From positions 108,454,332 to 108,518,331 of the forward strand of contig NC_133398.1 of assembly GCF_047511655.1 (NCBI RefSeq): 64,000 bases of DNA, written 5' to 3'. Numbering within the stretch: the stretch's first letter is position 1; each line of letters starts with the position of its first letter. Of the stretch, positions 1-9,679 are shown piece after piece. The notes below the pieces were generated by a model. It was given only the letters and a program-made list of their open reading frames with translations, ran no database searches and was not told where the DNA came from. The stretch is from Castor canadensis (lineage: Eukaryota; Chordata; Mammalia; Rodentia; Castoridae). Both the position numbers and the translations under genes were made by a program.

Positions 1-204
1 CCAAAGCTGACAGAAGCAGAAGGGGACTTGTCCACTGTCACTGCTGCTTGACAGAGTGCAGCAAGTATGCAGCATCCTTTCTGTGGTTTAAGAAACGAGC
101 TATTTGTCAAGTACAAAGTCATCTCTCAATGGTCAGTTTCAAGAACAGATTTCCTATTACCCAAAACCCAGAAGCCAAGGAAAATACCGATGAATTTAAC
201 CACA

Positions 205-812
205 TAAAAAATTTCCCAGCTAAATGGATGGAATTGGAGAACATCATTCTGAGTGAGGTTAGCCTGGCTCAAAAAACCAAAAATTGTATGTTCTCCCTCA
301 TATGTGGACATTAGATCAAGGGCAAACACAACAAGGGGATTGGACTATGAGCACATGATAAAAGTGAGAGCACACAAGGGAGGGGTGAGGATAGGTAAGA
401 CACCTAAAAAATTAGCTAGCATTTGTTGCCCTTAACGCAGAGAAACTAAAGCAGATACCTTAAAGCAACTGAGGCCAATAGGAAAAGGGGAACAGATACT
501 AGAGAAAAGGTTAGATCAAAAAGAATTAACCTAGAAGGTAACACCCACGCACAGGAAATCAATGTGAGTCAATGCCCTGTATAGCTATCCTTATCTCAAC
601 CAGCAAAAACCCTTGTTCCTTCCTATTATTGCTTATACTCTTTCTACAACAAAATTAGAAATAAGGGCAAAATAGTTTCTTTTGGGTATTGGGGCAGGGG
701 AGAGGGAGGGGGCGGAGTGGGTGGTAAGGGAGGGGGTGGGGGCGGGGGGGAGAAATGAACCAAGCCTTGTATGCACATATGAATAATAAAAGAAAAATGA
801 AAAAAAAAAGTC
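205..812 (+). mobile_element. LINE-1 3' end (ORF2 C-terminus plus 3' UTR)
   Basis: The 3' end of a rodent LINE-1 on the plus strand. The segment near 220-310 encodes the end of the ORF2 protein (KWMELENIILSEV, then a QKTKN-like stretch), which matches the LINE-1 ORF2 carboxyl end. It is followed by a 3' UTR with a G-rich tract (690-755), a 'catatgaataataaa' stretch and an A-rich tail ending near 812. The same 3' UTR recurs at 3,304-3,506 (plus) and twice on the minus strand within 4,937-6,533, so this is a repeat family. The 5' limit is approximate, because I do not recognise bases 1-204. Confidence 0.85.
690..755 (+). other. G-rich polypurine tract in LINE-1 3' UTR (G-quadruplex candidate)
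   Basis: Several runs of three to seven G separated by short A/T/C spacers. Polypurine tracts are a known feature of mammalian LINE-1 3' UTRs and can form G-quadruplexes. Folding is inferred from the spacing of the runs. Confidence 0.6.
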
Positions 813-957
813 TGATTTGGACCACCAGAGACAGGAAAACCCTTAGCAAGCAGTCAAGGTTGCTGTGTGCCTTTAGGATTATCATGACCAATCCCAATAA
901 ATATTCATTTATTGTTCAAAAAAAAAATTCCCAGCAAAAATACATTTGAAAATAAGG

Positions 958-1042
958 CAAGGGCATAGGATGTAACTCAGTGGTAACTTGCTTAGCATGA
1001 GCAAAGCCCTAAGTTCAACCCACAGCACTGCCAAAAAAAAAC
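958..1042 (+). mobile_element. ID-type SINE
   Basis: tRNA-like SINE with a degraded box A ('tgtaactcagtggtaac'), a box-B-like 'aagttcaacccacagcac' and an A8 tail. It has the same order as the other ID copies in this window. Confidence 0.75.
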
Positions 1043-1045
1043 TGT

Positions 1046-1478
1046 TCATAGAAAAACAAATGCAAATAGCCTTAAAGCATATTAAAAGTCTGCCAACTCT
1101 TGCTTATAATGTGAAATATGGAAATTTAAGCTATATTGAGAAATATAAGCTATATTTTAAAATATATTTTATATTTGAAATTTAAGCTCTAGTTTTCATT
1201 TGGAATATTGCCAAAGGCTTGGCTCTCTGTGGAAATAGGCACTCTGGCACTTTGCAAGGCAATACAAGATGGTGTCCCTATTTCCTTCTCCCTAGAAGAG
1301 GAAAATCCAACAATATCTAGTATGCATTTTTCCTTTGATCTAACAAGCCCCACTTTTAGAAAACCATCCAGAGAAACACTGGCTAAACTATGCAAAGATA
1401 TGAATGGAAAGCTGTTCATTTAGCACTACTTGGACTTTAACAAAAACTAAGTATAATCCAAATTTCTATCAAGAGAGG
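1046..1478. other. Unassigned sequence
   Basis: No gene or repeat recognised. Open frames of about 75 codons face each other at 1,189-1,423, but they have no recognisable domain and look like chance. The stretch 1,100-1,190 is very AT-rich. Confidence 0.5.
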
Positions 1479-1540
1479 ACTGGTTGGCGCTTAGCATGTG
1501 TAAGGTCCTGGGTTCAAACTGTGCACTGAAAAAAATAAAG
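1479..1540 (+). mobile_element. ID-type SINE fragment
   Basis: Retains the 3' part of an ID SINE ('gcttagcatgtgtaaggtcc', 'gggttcaaactgtgcactg') with an A-rich tail. The 5' box A part is shortened. Confidence 0.6.
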
Positions 1541-1691
1541 AGGATTGGCTAAACAAACTGTGTTCCATTCTCACAATGGAGTATGGTGAAGCTGAAAAAG
1601 AGACACCCTGTGTATAATGCTATAGGTCTATTTCACATATATATTTTGGGGAAACCAAGTGTGTCTAGCACACTAAGAAAAAGGAGAATGG

Positions 1692-1780
1692 GGCTGGGCC
1701 TAACATGCTTAAGAAGCACATGGCCTGGGTTCAATCCCACGCATGCACACATACACACACACCACACGCACACAAAGAAA
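1692..1780 (+). mobile_element. ID-type SINE with CA-rich tail
   Basis: A diverged ID SINE ('ggctgggcctaacatgctta', 'ctgggttcaatcccacgc') runs into a CA-rich stretch at about 1,746-1,775, probably a microsatellite grown from the SINE tail. Confidence 0.6.
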
Positions 1781-1845
1781 AGAATGAAAGTACATGTACA
1801 TCTGCTCATATTTGACTATACTCAAAGAAGAAAAAGCAAGACTTA

Positions 1846-2221
1846 ACCACAAAGGAAAGTTTACCTATCTGAGAGGGAAGAAAGTGAACATGAGGAATGG
1901 TAATAGCAGCTAGCTGTCTGAATATACACATTGTTTTGTAGGTTAGACTATGGACTCTTTTAAATACTTTCAAATAGTTGTAAAATTAAAAAATTTTAAA
2001 TTTAAAAACAATCCCTAAAAATTAAAAAAAAAGAATAGAACAAACAAATCTAGCCATGCCTAGAACAGAAATATACCCTAAGGATAAAAATATAAACATA
2101 TTTAAAGATAAAAAAGCAAATATCTAATTATGATAACAGGATAAATATATACTCACAAAAATTAAGTAAAGCAGTATATTCTACAATTTAGCCAGAAATA
2201 TCAATTTGAACTCAATGCATT
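1846..2221. other. Unassigned AT-rich sequence
   Basis: A-rich and T-rich low-complexity DNA with no gene or repeat family that I can name. Confidence 0.45.
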
Positions 2222-2572
2222 TTTCTTCTTTTTTGTCGGAGGTACTGGGGTTTGAACTTAGTGCCTTGTTCTTGCTAAGTAGGCACTTTACCACTTGAGC
2301 CATGCCTTCAACCCTTTTTCATTTAGGTATTTTTTTCAACTGGGTCTCAGCGTACGCCTGGGCTGGTTTAGACAAAAATACTCCTATTCAGGCTTCCCAT
2401 GTAGCTGGGATGACAGGGACATGCCACCATGTTCATCTTTTATTTGTAGAGATAACATCTCAAGAACTGTTTGTGCAGGTTGGCTTTGAACCATGATCCT
2501 CCTGTTTGCACACAGCTCCTCTTCCCCACTAGGAGCTAGGATTACAGGCAGAAGCCACAGCCCTGGGTCAGT
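2222..2572 (-). mobile_element. Dimeric B1-ID SINE, reverse orientation
   Basis: Read on the minus strand, a B1/7SL-like module (reverse complement of 'gctaggattacaggcagaag' and 'ggctggctttgaaccatgat'-type motifs) is followed by an ID module (reverse of 'ggggtttgaacttagtgcct') and an A-rich tail near 2,222. The order B1 then ID fits the B1-dID class described from several rodent families. Confidence 0.8.
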
Positions 2573-2589
2573 TTTTCTTTATAAAAAGC

Positions 2590-2668
2590 ATATGGCTAGG
2601 GATATGTGGCTCAGTGGCAGAACACCAGCTTGGCATGCACAAGTCATTATTCCTCAAACCAAGGACAA
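2590..2668 (+). mobile_element. ID-type SINE, diverged
   Basis: Recognised by 'tagggatatgtggctcagtg' and the following 'gcttggcatgcacaagtc'. The box-B region is eroded and there is no clean tail. Confidence 0.6.
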
Positions 2669-2776
2669 GATTAACGATAATGGAGGCCATGTCAAAAAGT
2701 CTTAGGGGTGGATCAGAAGATGTTCCTTCTGGCCACAAATGAGATAACATCAGGCCACCAAAAGATCTTAAATCTG

Positions 2777-2861
2777 GGCTGGTGGGGTGGCTCAAGTGGT
2801 AGAGCACCTGTCTAGCAAGTGTGCAGTCCTGAGTTCAAACTCCAGTACCATCCCCCCAAAA
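2777..2861 (+). mobile_element. ID-type SINE, well preserved
   Basis: Contains 'gtggctcaagtggtagagca' (box A region), 'tagcaagtgtgcagtcctga' and 'gttcaaactccagtacc' (box B region), then a short A tail. It is close to the family consensus in this window, so relatively young. Confidence 0.85.
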
Positions 2862-3128
2862 GTGTTTAAATCCTAAACTCATAATTATAGTCAATACACA
2901 AGCAAGCAAACTTAATTGAAGTCTGCTAGCCAATCAACTCATTATTCTGAAAGCTGGTAAGCAAATGTATAACAAAGCATTTAACCTGCCTTTTCTGTAG
3001 GCACTGTACTGCAAGGTAGTAACAACTGATGAGGAAAAGTTCTCATTAGTCAGTTACGAAGGAACAATGGAAGTAGAGAACTGTCGTTCTACAAAACCTT
3101 AAGGAAATGTTGCAGAAGTCAATGATGA
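2862..3128. other. Unassigned sequence
   Basis: No gene, known repeat or structured RNA recognised. Confidence 0.4.
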
Positions 3129-3248
3129 GGCTGGGGCTGTAACTGAGGGGGAACCACCTGCTTAGCATTCATGAGGCCCTGGGTTCGATCCCCAGCATCA
3201 CCACTCACACGCGCACGCACACGCACGAATGCACCCGCACACACGCAT
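3129..3248 (+). mobile_element. ID-type SINE with CA/CG-rich tail
   Basis: An ID SINE with an intact-looking box B ('gggttcgatccccagcatca') ends in an imperfect (CA)n tract rich in CpG ('acgcgcacgcacacgcacg'), which is unusual beside the plain A tails of the neighbouring copies. Confidence 0.75.
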
Positions 3249-3287
3249 GCACATATCACGGAGAATACGAAAAAAGAGGCAACTATT

Positions 3288-3522
3288 AAATATTACACTT
3301 CTTTCCTTATCTCAACCAGCAAAAACCCTTGTTCCTTCCTGTTATTGCTTATACTCTCTCTACAACAAAATTAGAGATAAGGGCAAAATAGTTTCTGCTG
3401 GGTATTGAGGGGGTGGGGGGAGAGGGAGGGGGCGGGGGCAGGGGGAAGAAATGACCCAAGCCTTGTATGCACATAGGAATAATAAAACAATAAAAATAAA
3501 TAAAATAAATATTATACTTCTT
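3288..3522 (+). mobile_element. 5'-truncated LINE-1 insertion with target-site duplication
   Basis: About 203 bp of LINE-1 3' UTR (3,304-3,506) with the G-rich tract at 3,407-3,450 and an A-rich tail. It is flanked by 16-bp direct repeats at 3,288-3,303 and 3,507-3,522 (aaatattacacttctt and aaatattatacttctt, one mismatch). This is the classic product of target-primed reverse transcription with severe 5' truncation. The near-perfect duplication suggests a fairly recent event. Confidence 0.88.
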
Positions 3523-3566
3523 GATGGATATACATAAAAACATCTGTGAAATAATTCTATCTTAAT

Positions 3567-3650
3567 TTTTTTTGGCAGTACTGGGTTTTGAACGCAGAGC
3601 CTCATGCCTGCTAGGTATGTGTGCCACCACTTGAGCCATATTCCCAATCC
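3567..3650 (-). mobile_element. ID-type SINE, reverse orientation
   Basis: T-run (the tail on the minus strand), then 'tactgggttttgaacgcaga' and 'ccaccacttgagccatattc', which is the reverse complement of box B and box A of the family. Confidence 0.8.
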
Positions 3651-3893
3651 GTGAAATAATTTTGCCCAAAAGAAAAAATAAAAAAACTCATGCTAAACCC
3701 TAACTATGATCAAGCCTCTCTATCTAGGTAAGTGCAGATTGCAGAAGATACAAACATCGTGCTGACACCACGGTGGGTACCATCAGTACAATTTGAAATG
3801 GTAGGAAAATTTAAAAGGCAAAACGACTTAATTGGTTCAATAGGTTACAAGACAGAAACAGAGGGATGAGGACTCTAAAGTGGATTTAAACTT
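3651..3893. other. Unassigned sequence
   Basis: Nothing recognised. Confidence 0.4.
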
Positions 3894-4308
3894 GTCAGGT
3901 GCTGGTGGCTCACATCTGTAATCCTGGTTACCTGGGAGGCTGAGATCTGGAGAATTGTGACTCCAGGCTAGCCTGGGCAAAAAGTGCATAAGACCACATC
4001 TCAACCAGCAGCTGGGTGCAGTGATATGGTGTCATCCCTGCTACATGGGAGGCTGAGATCAGGAGGATTGTGGTTCCAGGCCAGCCCGGACATTCCCATC
4101 TCAATGGAAGAAATGCTGGGCATTGTGATGTATGCCTGCAATCCCGGCAATGTTGGGAAGCTTAAAATAGTTTAGCCTGGGCAAAGAGTGAGATCCAATC
4201 TCCAACAGAACCAGAGCAAAAAAAGCTGGTGACATGACCTGCCTAGCAAGGGCAAAGCCCAGAGTTCAACCCCAAAAACTGCCAACCCCCCCAAAACAAA
4301 AAAAATCC
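3894..4308 (+). mobile_element. Composite SINE: two or three B1-like modules plus ID
   Basis: A B1/7SL-like module (3,900-3,995, 'ggtggctcacatctgtaatc') is followed by a second ('tgcagtgatatggtgtcatc', 'gggaggctgagatcaggagg'), an eroded third ('gggcattgtgatgtatgcct', about 4,113-4,200), then an ID-like tail module ('gcctagcaagggcaaagccc') and an A-rich end. The plain dimer in this window has one B1 plus one ID, so this copy is longer. It could be nested insertions or a real multimer. Confidence 0.7.
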
Positions 4309-4450
4309 ACATCAAATGTTAACATAAGTATTTTGAATATTGATTTGAATAAATCTACTTAAAATTATGCAATATTTTGGGAAATTTAACTGTTGACTAG
4401 ATAAAACTTAAGTATGATCACTGTATTAAGGAAAAAAAAAAAGCCTTAAG

Positions 4451-4669
4451 CTGAAGTGACAGTGGCTCACACCTGAAATCCTAGCTACTCAGGGGGCAGA
4501 GATCAGGAGGATCATGCTTAGAGGCCAGCCCAGGCAAATAGTTTGGGAGCCCCATCTCTAAAATACCCAACACAAAAAAGTGCTGCTGGAGTGTCTCGAG
4601 TGGTAAGAGTGCCTACCTAGCAAGGGTGAGACCCTGAGTTCAAACCCCAGTACCACCAAAAAAAAAATT
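4451..4669 (+). mobile_element. Dimeric B1-ID SINE
   Basis: A B1-like left part ('agtggctcacacctgaaatc', 'aggaggatcatgcttagagg') is joined through a short A-rich linker to an ID right part ('gtctcgagtggtaagagtgc', 'gttcaaaccccagtacca') with an A9 tail. Confidence 0.85.
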
Positions 4670-4924
4670 CCTTAGGAAAACACAATTATCAAATTTGACT
4701 CAATTTATGATAAAAGCATAATTAAAATAACTTTCTCTTAGCTCACAAAACCGTGTCAGGCACGGAGGGTTTCACAGAATTTTGCTTCACTTTTGAAGAC
4801 CAGTTAATTCAAACTACCTGTATTAATTCACCTACAGCATAGAAAATTATTAAAGGAAATTTACTAATTAACTTATTAATTAATTGACTAAATTTAAAAA
4901 TTATTAAAGGGAGCAATTACAACA

Positions 4925-6545
4925 TTTGGACCAACTTTTTTTTTTCTTTTCAAAAACTTTTTATTGTCATATTGTTGTTGTTCTGGGGGTACATTATAAT
5001 ATATCGTAGTTAAATTTTCACCCCCTCCATCATTCTCCTTTGAGTAATGTTAGCATAGTATATCTTTTCCCTCATTTTACTTTTTTAAATTTTAAATTCA
5101 TTTTTTAAATTCATTAATTCATATGTGCATACATTCTTTGGGCCATCTCTACCTCCTGACCCCCACTCCCCTCCCCCCCCTCCACCCACCTGGCTTCCAG
5201 GCAGAACCTGCTCTGCCCTCTTCTCCAATTTTGTTGAAGAGAAGACATAAGCGATAACAAGAAAAATATAGCATTTTCACTAGTTTGGGATAAGGATAGT
5301 TATACATATAGATTCCTTAGTGTTGCTTCCATGCACATGTATTACAACCCACATTGGTTCATCTCTACCAGACCTCTTCACTACTTCCTGGTCACCTTTC
5401 CATAGTGACCTCTGTCATTTTAAGGTTACTATATTAGCTCCTCTACAATAGGCATATCAAACACTTTCAAGTTTTGAGTTTCCTACCCTTCTCTAGTCTT
5501 CCTGTATGCATTCTCCATTTAGTGTGTGACCCATGTCCAATAATATTACTTCATTTGTTTTAGGTCTCAAGTCCACACATGAGAGAGAACATGTGATTTT
5601 TGGTGTTCTGAGTCTGGTTAACTTTGCTTAAGGTGATGTTCTCCAGTTCCATCCATTTACTGGCGAATGAGAAGATTTCATTCTTCTTCATGGCTAAGTA
5701 AAATTCCATTGTGTATAAATACCACATTTTCCTGATCCATTTGTCAATAGTGGGGCATCTTGGCTGTTTCCATAACTTGGCTATTGTGAATAGTGCTACA
5801 ATAAACATGGGTGTGCAGGAGCCTATGGAATAACCTGAGTTGCATTCCTTTGGGTATATCCCTAGGAATGGGATTGCTGGGTCATATGGGAGATAGATGT
5901 TTAGTTTTTAAAAAAGTCTCCATATTGTTTTCCAAAGTGGTTGTACTAGTTTACATTCCCACCAGTAGTGTATGAGGGCTCCTTTTTACCTGCATTACCA
6001 GTAGTGTATGAGGGTTCCTTTTTACCTGCATCTTTGCCAACATTTGTCATTGGTGGTGTTTTTGATGATAGCTATTCTAACAGGAGTGAGGTAAAATCTT
6101 AGTGTGGTTTTGATTTGCATTTCCTTTGTGGCCAGGAATGGTGAGCATTTTTTCATGTGTTTTTTGGTCATTTGCATTTCCTCCTTTGAAAAATTCCTGT
6201 TTAGTTCAGTTGCCCATTTCTTTTTTTTGTTTACTTTTTTTTTAAATTTTATTATTCATATGTGCATACAAGGCTTGGGTCATTTTTCCCTCCTGCCCCC
6301 ACCCCCTCCCTTACCACCCCCTCCACCCCCTCCCTCTCCCCCTCACCCCCTCAATACCCAGCAGAAACTATTTTGCCCTTATCTCTAATTTTGTTGTAGA
6401 GAGAGTATAAGCAATAATAGGAAGGAACAAGGGTTTTGCTGGTTGAGATAAGGATAGCTATACAGGGCATTGACTCACATTGATTTCCTGTGCGTGGGTG
6501 TTACCTTCTAGGTTAATTCTTCTTGATCTCACCTTTGGACCAACT
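4925..6545 (-). mobile_element. Double LINE-1 insertion bounded by one target-site duplication
   Basis: A perfect 12-bp direct repeat, tttggaccaact, lies at 4,925-4,936 and 6,534-6,545. Between the copies, in minus-strand order, are: a truncated LINE-1 3' UTR (6,533-6,240) with its G-rich tract and A tail; LINE-1 ORF2 C-terminal sequence (6,225-5,560); its 3' UTR with a second G-rich tract (5,555-5,095); and about 155 bp that is not part of the usual 3' end, ending in a long A tail (T-run at 4,937). The ORF2 part is recognisable from the SFASKWMELENITLSKV peptide on the minus strand near 5,600-5,690. All frames are broken or truncated. Confidence 0.8.
5961..6032 (-). repeat. 36-bp tandem duplication inside LINE-1 ORF2
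   Basis: The block at 5,961-5,996 beginning 'accagtagtgtatgaggg' is repeated at 5,997-6,032 with few changes. Other LINE-1 copies, including the one at 9,900-9,960, have a single copy here. It is a local duplication in this copy or its source element. Confidence 0.8.
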
Positions 6546-6849
6546 CTTGAAGAAAGAAGGAGTAACTGACAAATCTCAGTACCGCATATTACCTGCTCAT
6601 ACCGTGCCTCCCCCATCTTGTGGATTAGTTTAGGTTTTCCCATGTGGACACTAGGTGCTGCTTGGGAGTTTCTTCTCCAGTAAGTTGAGTTTTTCTTTGG
6701 CCTGCCTCGCACTTTGGAGGCAGCTGCCCTGTGATCTCATCCTCTGACAGATTAAGAGGGCTGGAAGCGTTGGGAATGTCAGAGGGTTATTTGTTTCGCT
6801 TTGCAATTGTTGAGTGGGATGGCAACTTCCTTATTCCTCACATGCTGGA
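6546..6849. other. Unassigned sequence
   Basis: Moderate-GC unique-looking sequence. I recognise no gene, exon or repeat here. Confidence 0.4.
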
Positions 6850-7260
6850 CCAGAGATCAGAAGCCCACGTTCCATTAATGTTTCTTTTTAACTCGACGTG
6901 AAATATTTCTAAATCTTTCTTGATGTTTTGTACCTGACTCGTGGGCTACTTAGGAATTTTTATAATTTTCCAATTTTTGTGGATCCCCAAATAACTCCCT
7001 TTGATGCCTAATTCTGTTGTGGACAGAGAATGTATTTGTATGATTTCAATCCTTTTAAACTTACTGGAACTGATTTTTGCGCTCTATGGCCTTATATGTG
7101 GTCTCTTCTGGAGAAATTACACGTGTACTTAGGAAGAATGCGTATTCTTTAGTTTAAGGTAGAGTGTTGTATAGATAGCAAAAAAGTTGTTTATAGTGAT
7201 AGTCATACTGGCTGATTTTGTCTAGTTGTTATATCCATTACTGAAAGGATTTCTTTCTTT
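6850..7260 (-). mobile_element. Ancient LINE-1 ORF2 fragment
   Basis: On the minus strand this is a decayed LINE-1 ORF2 segment. Landmarks are 'tatggccttatatgtggtct', 'ctcttctggagaaattacac' and 'ggaagaatgcgtattcttta', in the same order as in old mammalian LINE-1s. Many stops, no function expected. Confidence 0.65.
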
Positions 7261-7261
7261 C

Positions 7262-7474
7262 CTTTTTTGTGGCCCTGGAGTTTGAACTCAGGGCCTCACA
7301 CTTGCTAAGCAGTTCTCTACCACTTCAGCCACTTGCCAACCCTATGTTGTGTTGGGTTGTTTTGGAGATAGGATCTCTCCAACTATTTGCCTGGGGCTGG
7401 CTTCAAACTGTGATCCTTCCCAGCTTTGCCTCCCAAGTAGCTAGGAGTATAGGTGTGAGCCACTGGTGCCTGGC
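7262..7474 (-). mobile_element. Dimeric B1-ID SINE, reverse orientation
   Basis: Begins with the reversed ID part ('gagtttgaactcagggcctc', 'taccacttcagccacttgcc') and continues into the reversed B1-like part ('ctaggagtataggtgtgagc'). Confidence 0.8.
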
Positions 7475-7652
7475 TTCTCTCAATATTAACATTCTGTAAA
7501 ACTATAGCATACTAGACCTGACATTGGTATTGACAGAACCCACCTATCTTATTCAATTGCCTTGGTTTTCCCTATACTCATTTCTATCTGTGTGTATTCA
7601 TATATTTATGTGTATACATATGTGTATCCATAGGCAAGATAATGAAAAGTTG

Positions 7653-7738
7653 GGCTGGAGGTGTGGTTCAAGTGATAGAGTGCCTGCCTAGTAAGCTCAA
7701 GGCCCTGAGTTCAAATCCCAGTACCACAAAAACCAAAA
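7653..7738 (+). mobile_element. ID-type SINE, well preserved
   Basis: 'ggctggaggtgtggttcaag', 'gcctgcctagtaagctcaag' and 'gagttcaaatcccagtacc' followed by an A-rich tail. Confidence 0.85.
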
Positions 7739-7754
7739 CAGAAGTTCCATCACC

Positions 7755-8610
7755 ATAAGGATTCTCTTTTGCTGGCTCTTTATGATGATGTCCCCCTTCT
7801 ACTCCCCAGCTTGCAGGATTTTGAAGATGTTATAGAGATGGAACCATAATGTTCATTAGTTTGGGGCACCCGCTTTTCCCTTGGCAGTTTCTTCAGGACC
7901 TATCCAGGTTGTTGCACACGTCAATGATTTGTTCCTTTTCACCTGTGATATTTCTCCATGGTGTGAATATAACACAGGCTAGCCATTCACTTGGTGAGGG
8001 ACATCAGGATTGATTCTAGCTTTTGGCTGTTATGAATAAAACTGCCGTGAACATTTGTGTACAGGGTTCTATGACAACATAACTTTCATTTCTCTGGATC
8101 AACGCTCAAAGAACAACTGTAGGAAAATGAAACTATGGAAACAAACTAAAACTATGGTTTAGTTTTCTAAACAAGTACCAAGCTTTTCCAGAGTAGCTGC
8201 CACCTCTACTTTTTGAATGAATTAATTTGTATTTAATACATTTGTGCAATTAATGTTGTGGTGGGATTTGTTAGCCATTTTGCTATTTATTTCTGTATGT
8301 CTCATCTCTTTTCTTTATACTCTATCTATAGCACCTTCTCTTTTCTTCAATAGCTAGTATGCCATTTTAATTATTTTGATGTTAAACTTTTTTTGAGTAA
8401 TTTTCTTAGTGGTTGTTCTAGGAACTGCAGTTTGTTTCTCCTCAGAATGTGCTTCATGGGAATGCTAAGGCCACTCTAGTATAAGACGTTACTCCATTTG
8501 TTCCTTCCTTGTGTTGTTACTCATTTATTTGCATAGCATTATAAATTTTTCTTTTTATTCTGTTTTTACCTCTTAAATATCTCCTGGATCCATTCATTTC
8601 TATCTCTACT
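7755..8610 (-). mobile_element. Ancient LINE-1 3' end fragments
   Basis: 7,755-8,215 matches, in reverse, the 3' region of old mammalian LINE-1s ('cattcacttggtgagggaca', 'ttttggctgttatgaataaa'). 8,290-8,610 looks like another reversed old LINE-1 piece ('cttagtggttgttctaggaa'). Very diverged, so family and exact limits are uncertain. Confidence 0.5.
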
Positions 8611-8641
8611 ACCACTCTCCTTCCCCAAGTTATCTCACATA

Positions 8642-8642
<1 letters not shown>

Positions 8643-8673
<31 letters not shown>
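8643..8673. repeat. (CA)n microsatellite
   Basis: About 15 nearly perfect CA dinucleotides. Confidence 0.95.
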
Positions 8674-8675
<2 letters not shown>

Positions 8676-8914
8676 CATACCTCATGCTTTCCTGGGCTCC
8701 TGACATCCATGCTCCTCATTACACCCAGGTGGACTGAATTAAAATGTAAATCTGGTAAGTTATTCCCATCTTAAACCCTGTCATTACAACACATGGTGAT
8801 TTTCAAAGTTAGCTGCAGATTCTTTGAAGTGTGGGCTCTATGGCCCATCCTTCTGAATCTGGGTGGGCTTGCAACTGCCTTCAACAACACAGTATGGTAG
8901 CAATGATGTCTGGC

Positions 8915-9640
8915 TTTTTTTTTTTTTAATTAGGATATATTCATTATACAGGGGGGATTCATAGTGACAATTCCAATTAGACTTATGTTGTACATTATTT
9001 ACATTGCCCCCATCATCTCTCCACCTCAGCCCCCTCCCCACCCCACTTAAAGCATTTGCAAGGTTTCTTAGTTCTATTTTATATAAGTATATGAAGTCCA
9101 TCTGCCATATATACCATCACCTTAATTTCCTTCTCTCTCCCTCCCACCAGTACCCCCCACACACTGTACCTATCTACAGTTCTGTCATTCATTACTAATA
9201 TTTAAGTTGATGTTCAAAGGGGTGTCTCAATGTATGCCCACTGTGGTTATACTTTACTTTGGTCTGTTCAGTTCTAATTCTCTCCCTTAACCCTTAACCC
9301 TTTACCTCCTACCCTCCATCTCTCAACAGCTTTTAATACACACCCTTACATCCTCTACCTTCACATCTTTATGGTATGCGATATTACTGATGCTCTATCA
9401 TTCTCTTTTCCTTTCCCTCTTTCCCGGAGCTCCATAGAGTAGTAGTTCAACTGTTACAAACATGTTCTACAACTGACTTTGTTTATGATTGTTTTGTGTA
9501 TATGCATATATCTTGGATCTATCTTCCACATATGAAAAAAAATATGTGGCCTTTGTCTTTCTGAGCCTGGCTTACTTCACATAACATGATATCCTCCAAT
9601 TGTATCCATTTACCTTCAAACCACATATCATTATTCACTC

Positions 9641-9679
<39 letters not shown>

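Noticed and set aside
1189..1423. Overlapping open frames on both strands
   Set aside because: No family resemblance, no splice context and no codon pattern to support either.
6104..6388. Proline-rich open frames at 6,104-6,388 and 3,349-3,647
   Set aside because: The proline runs are translations of the C-rich complement of the LINE-1 3' UTR G tract.
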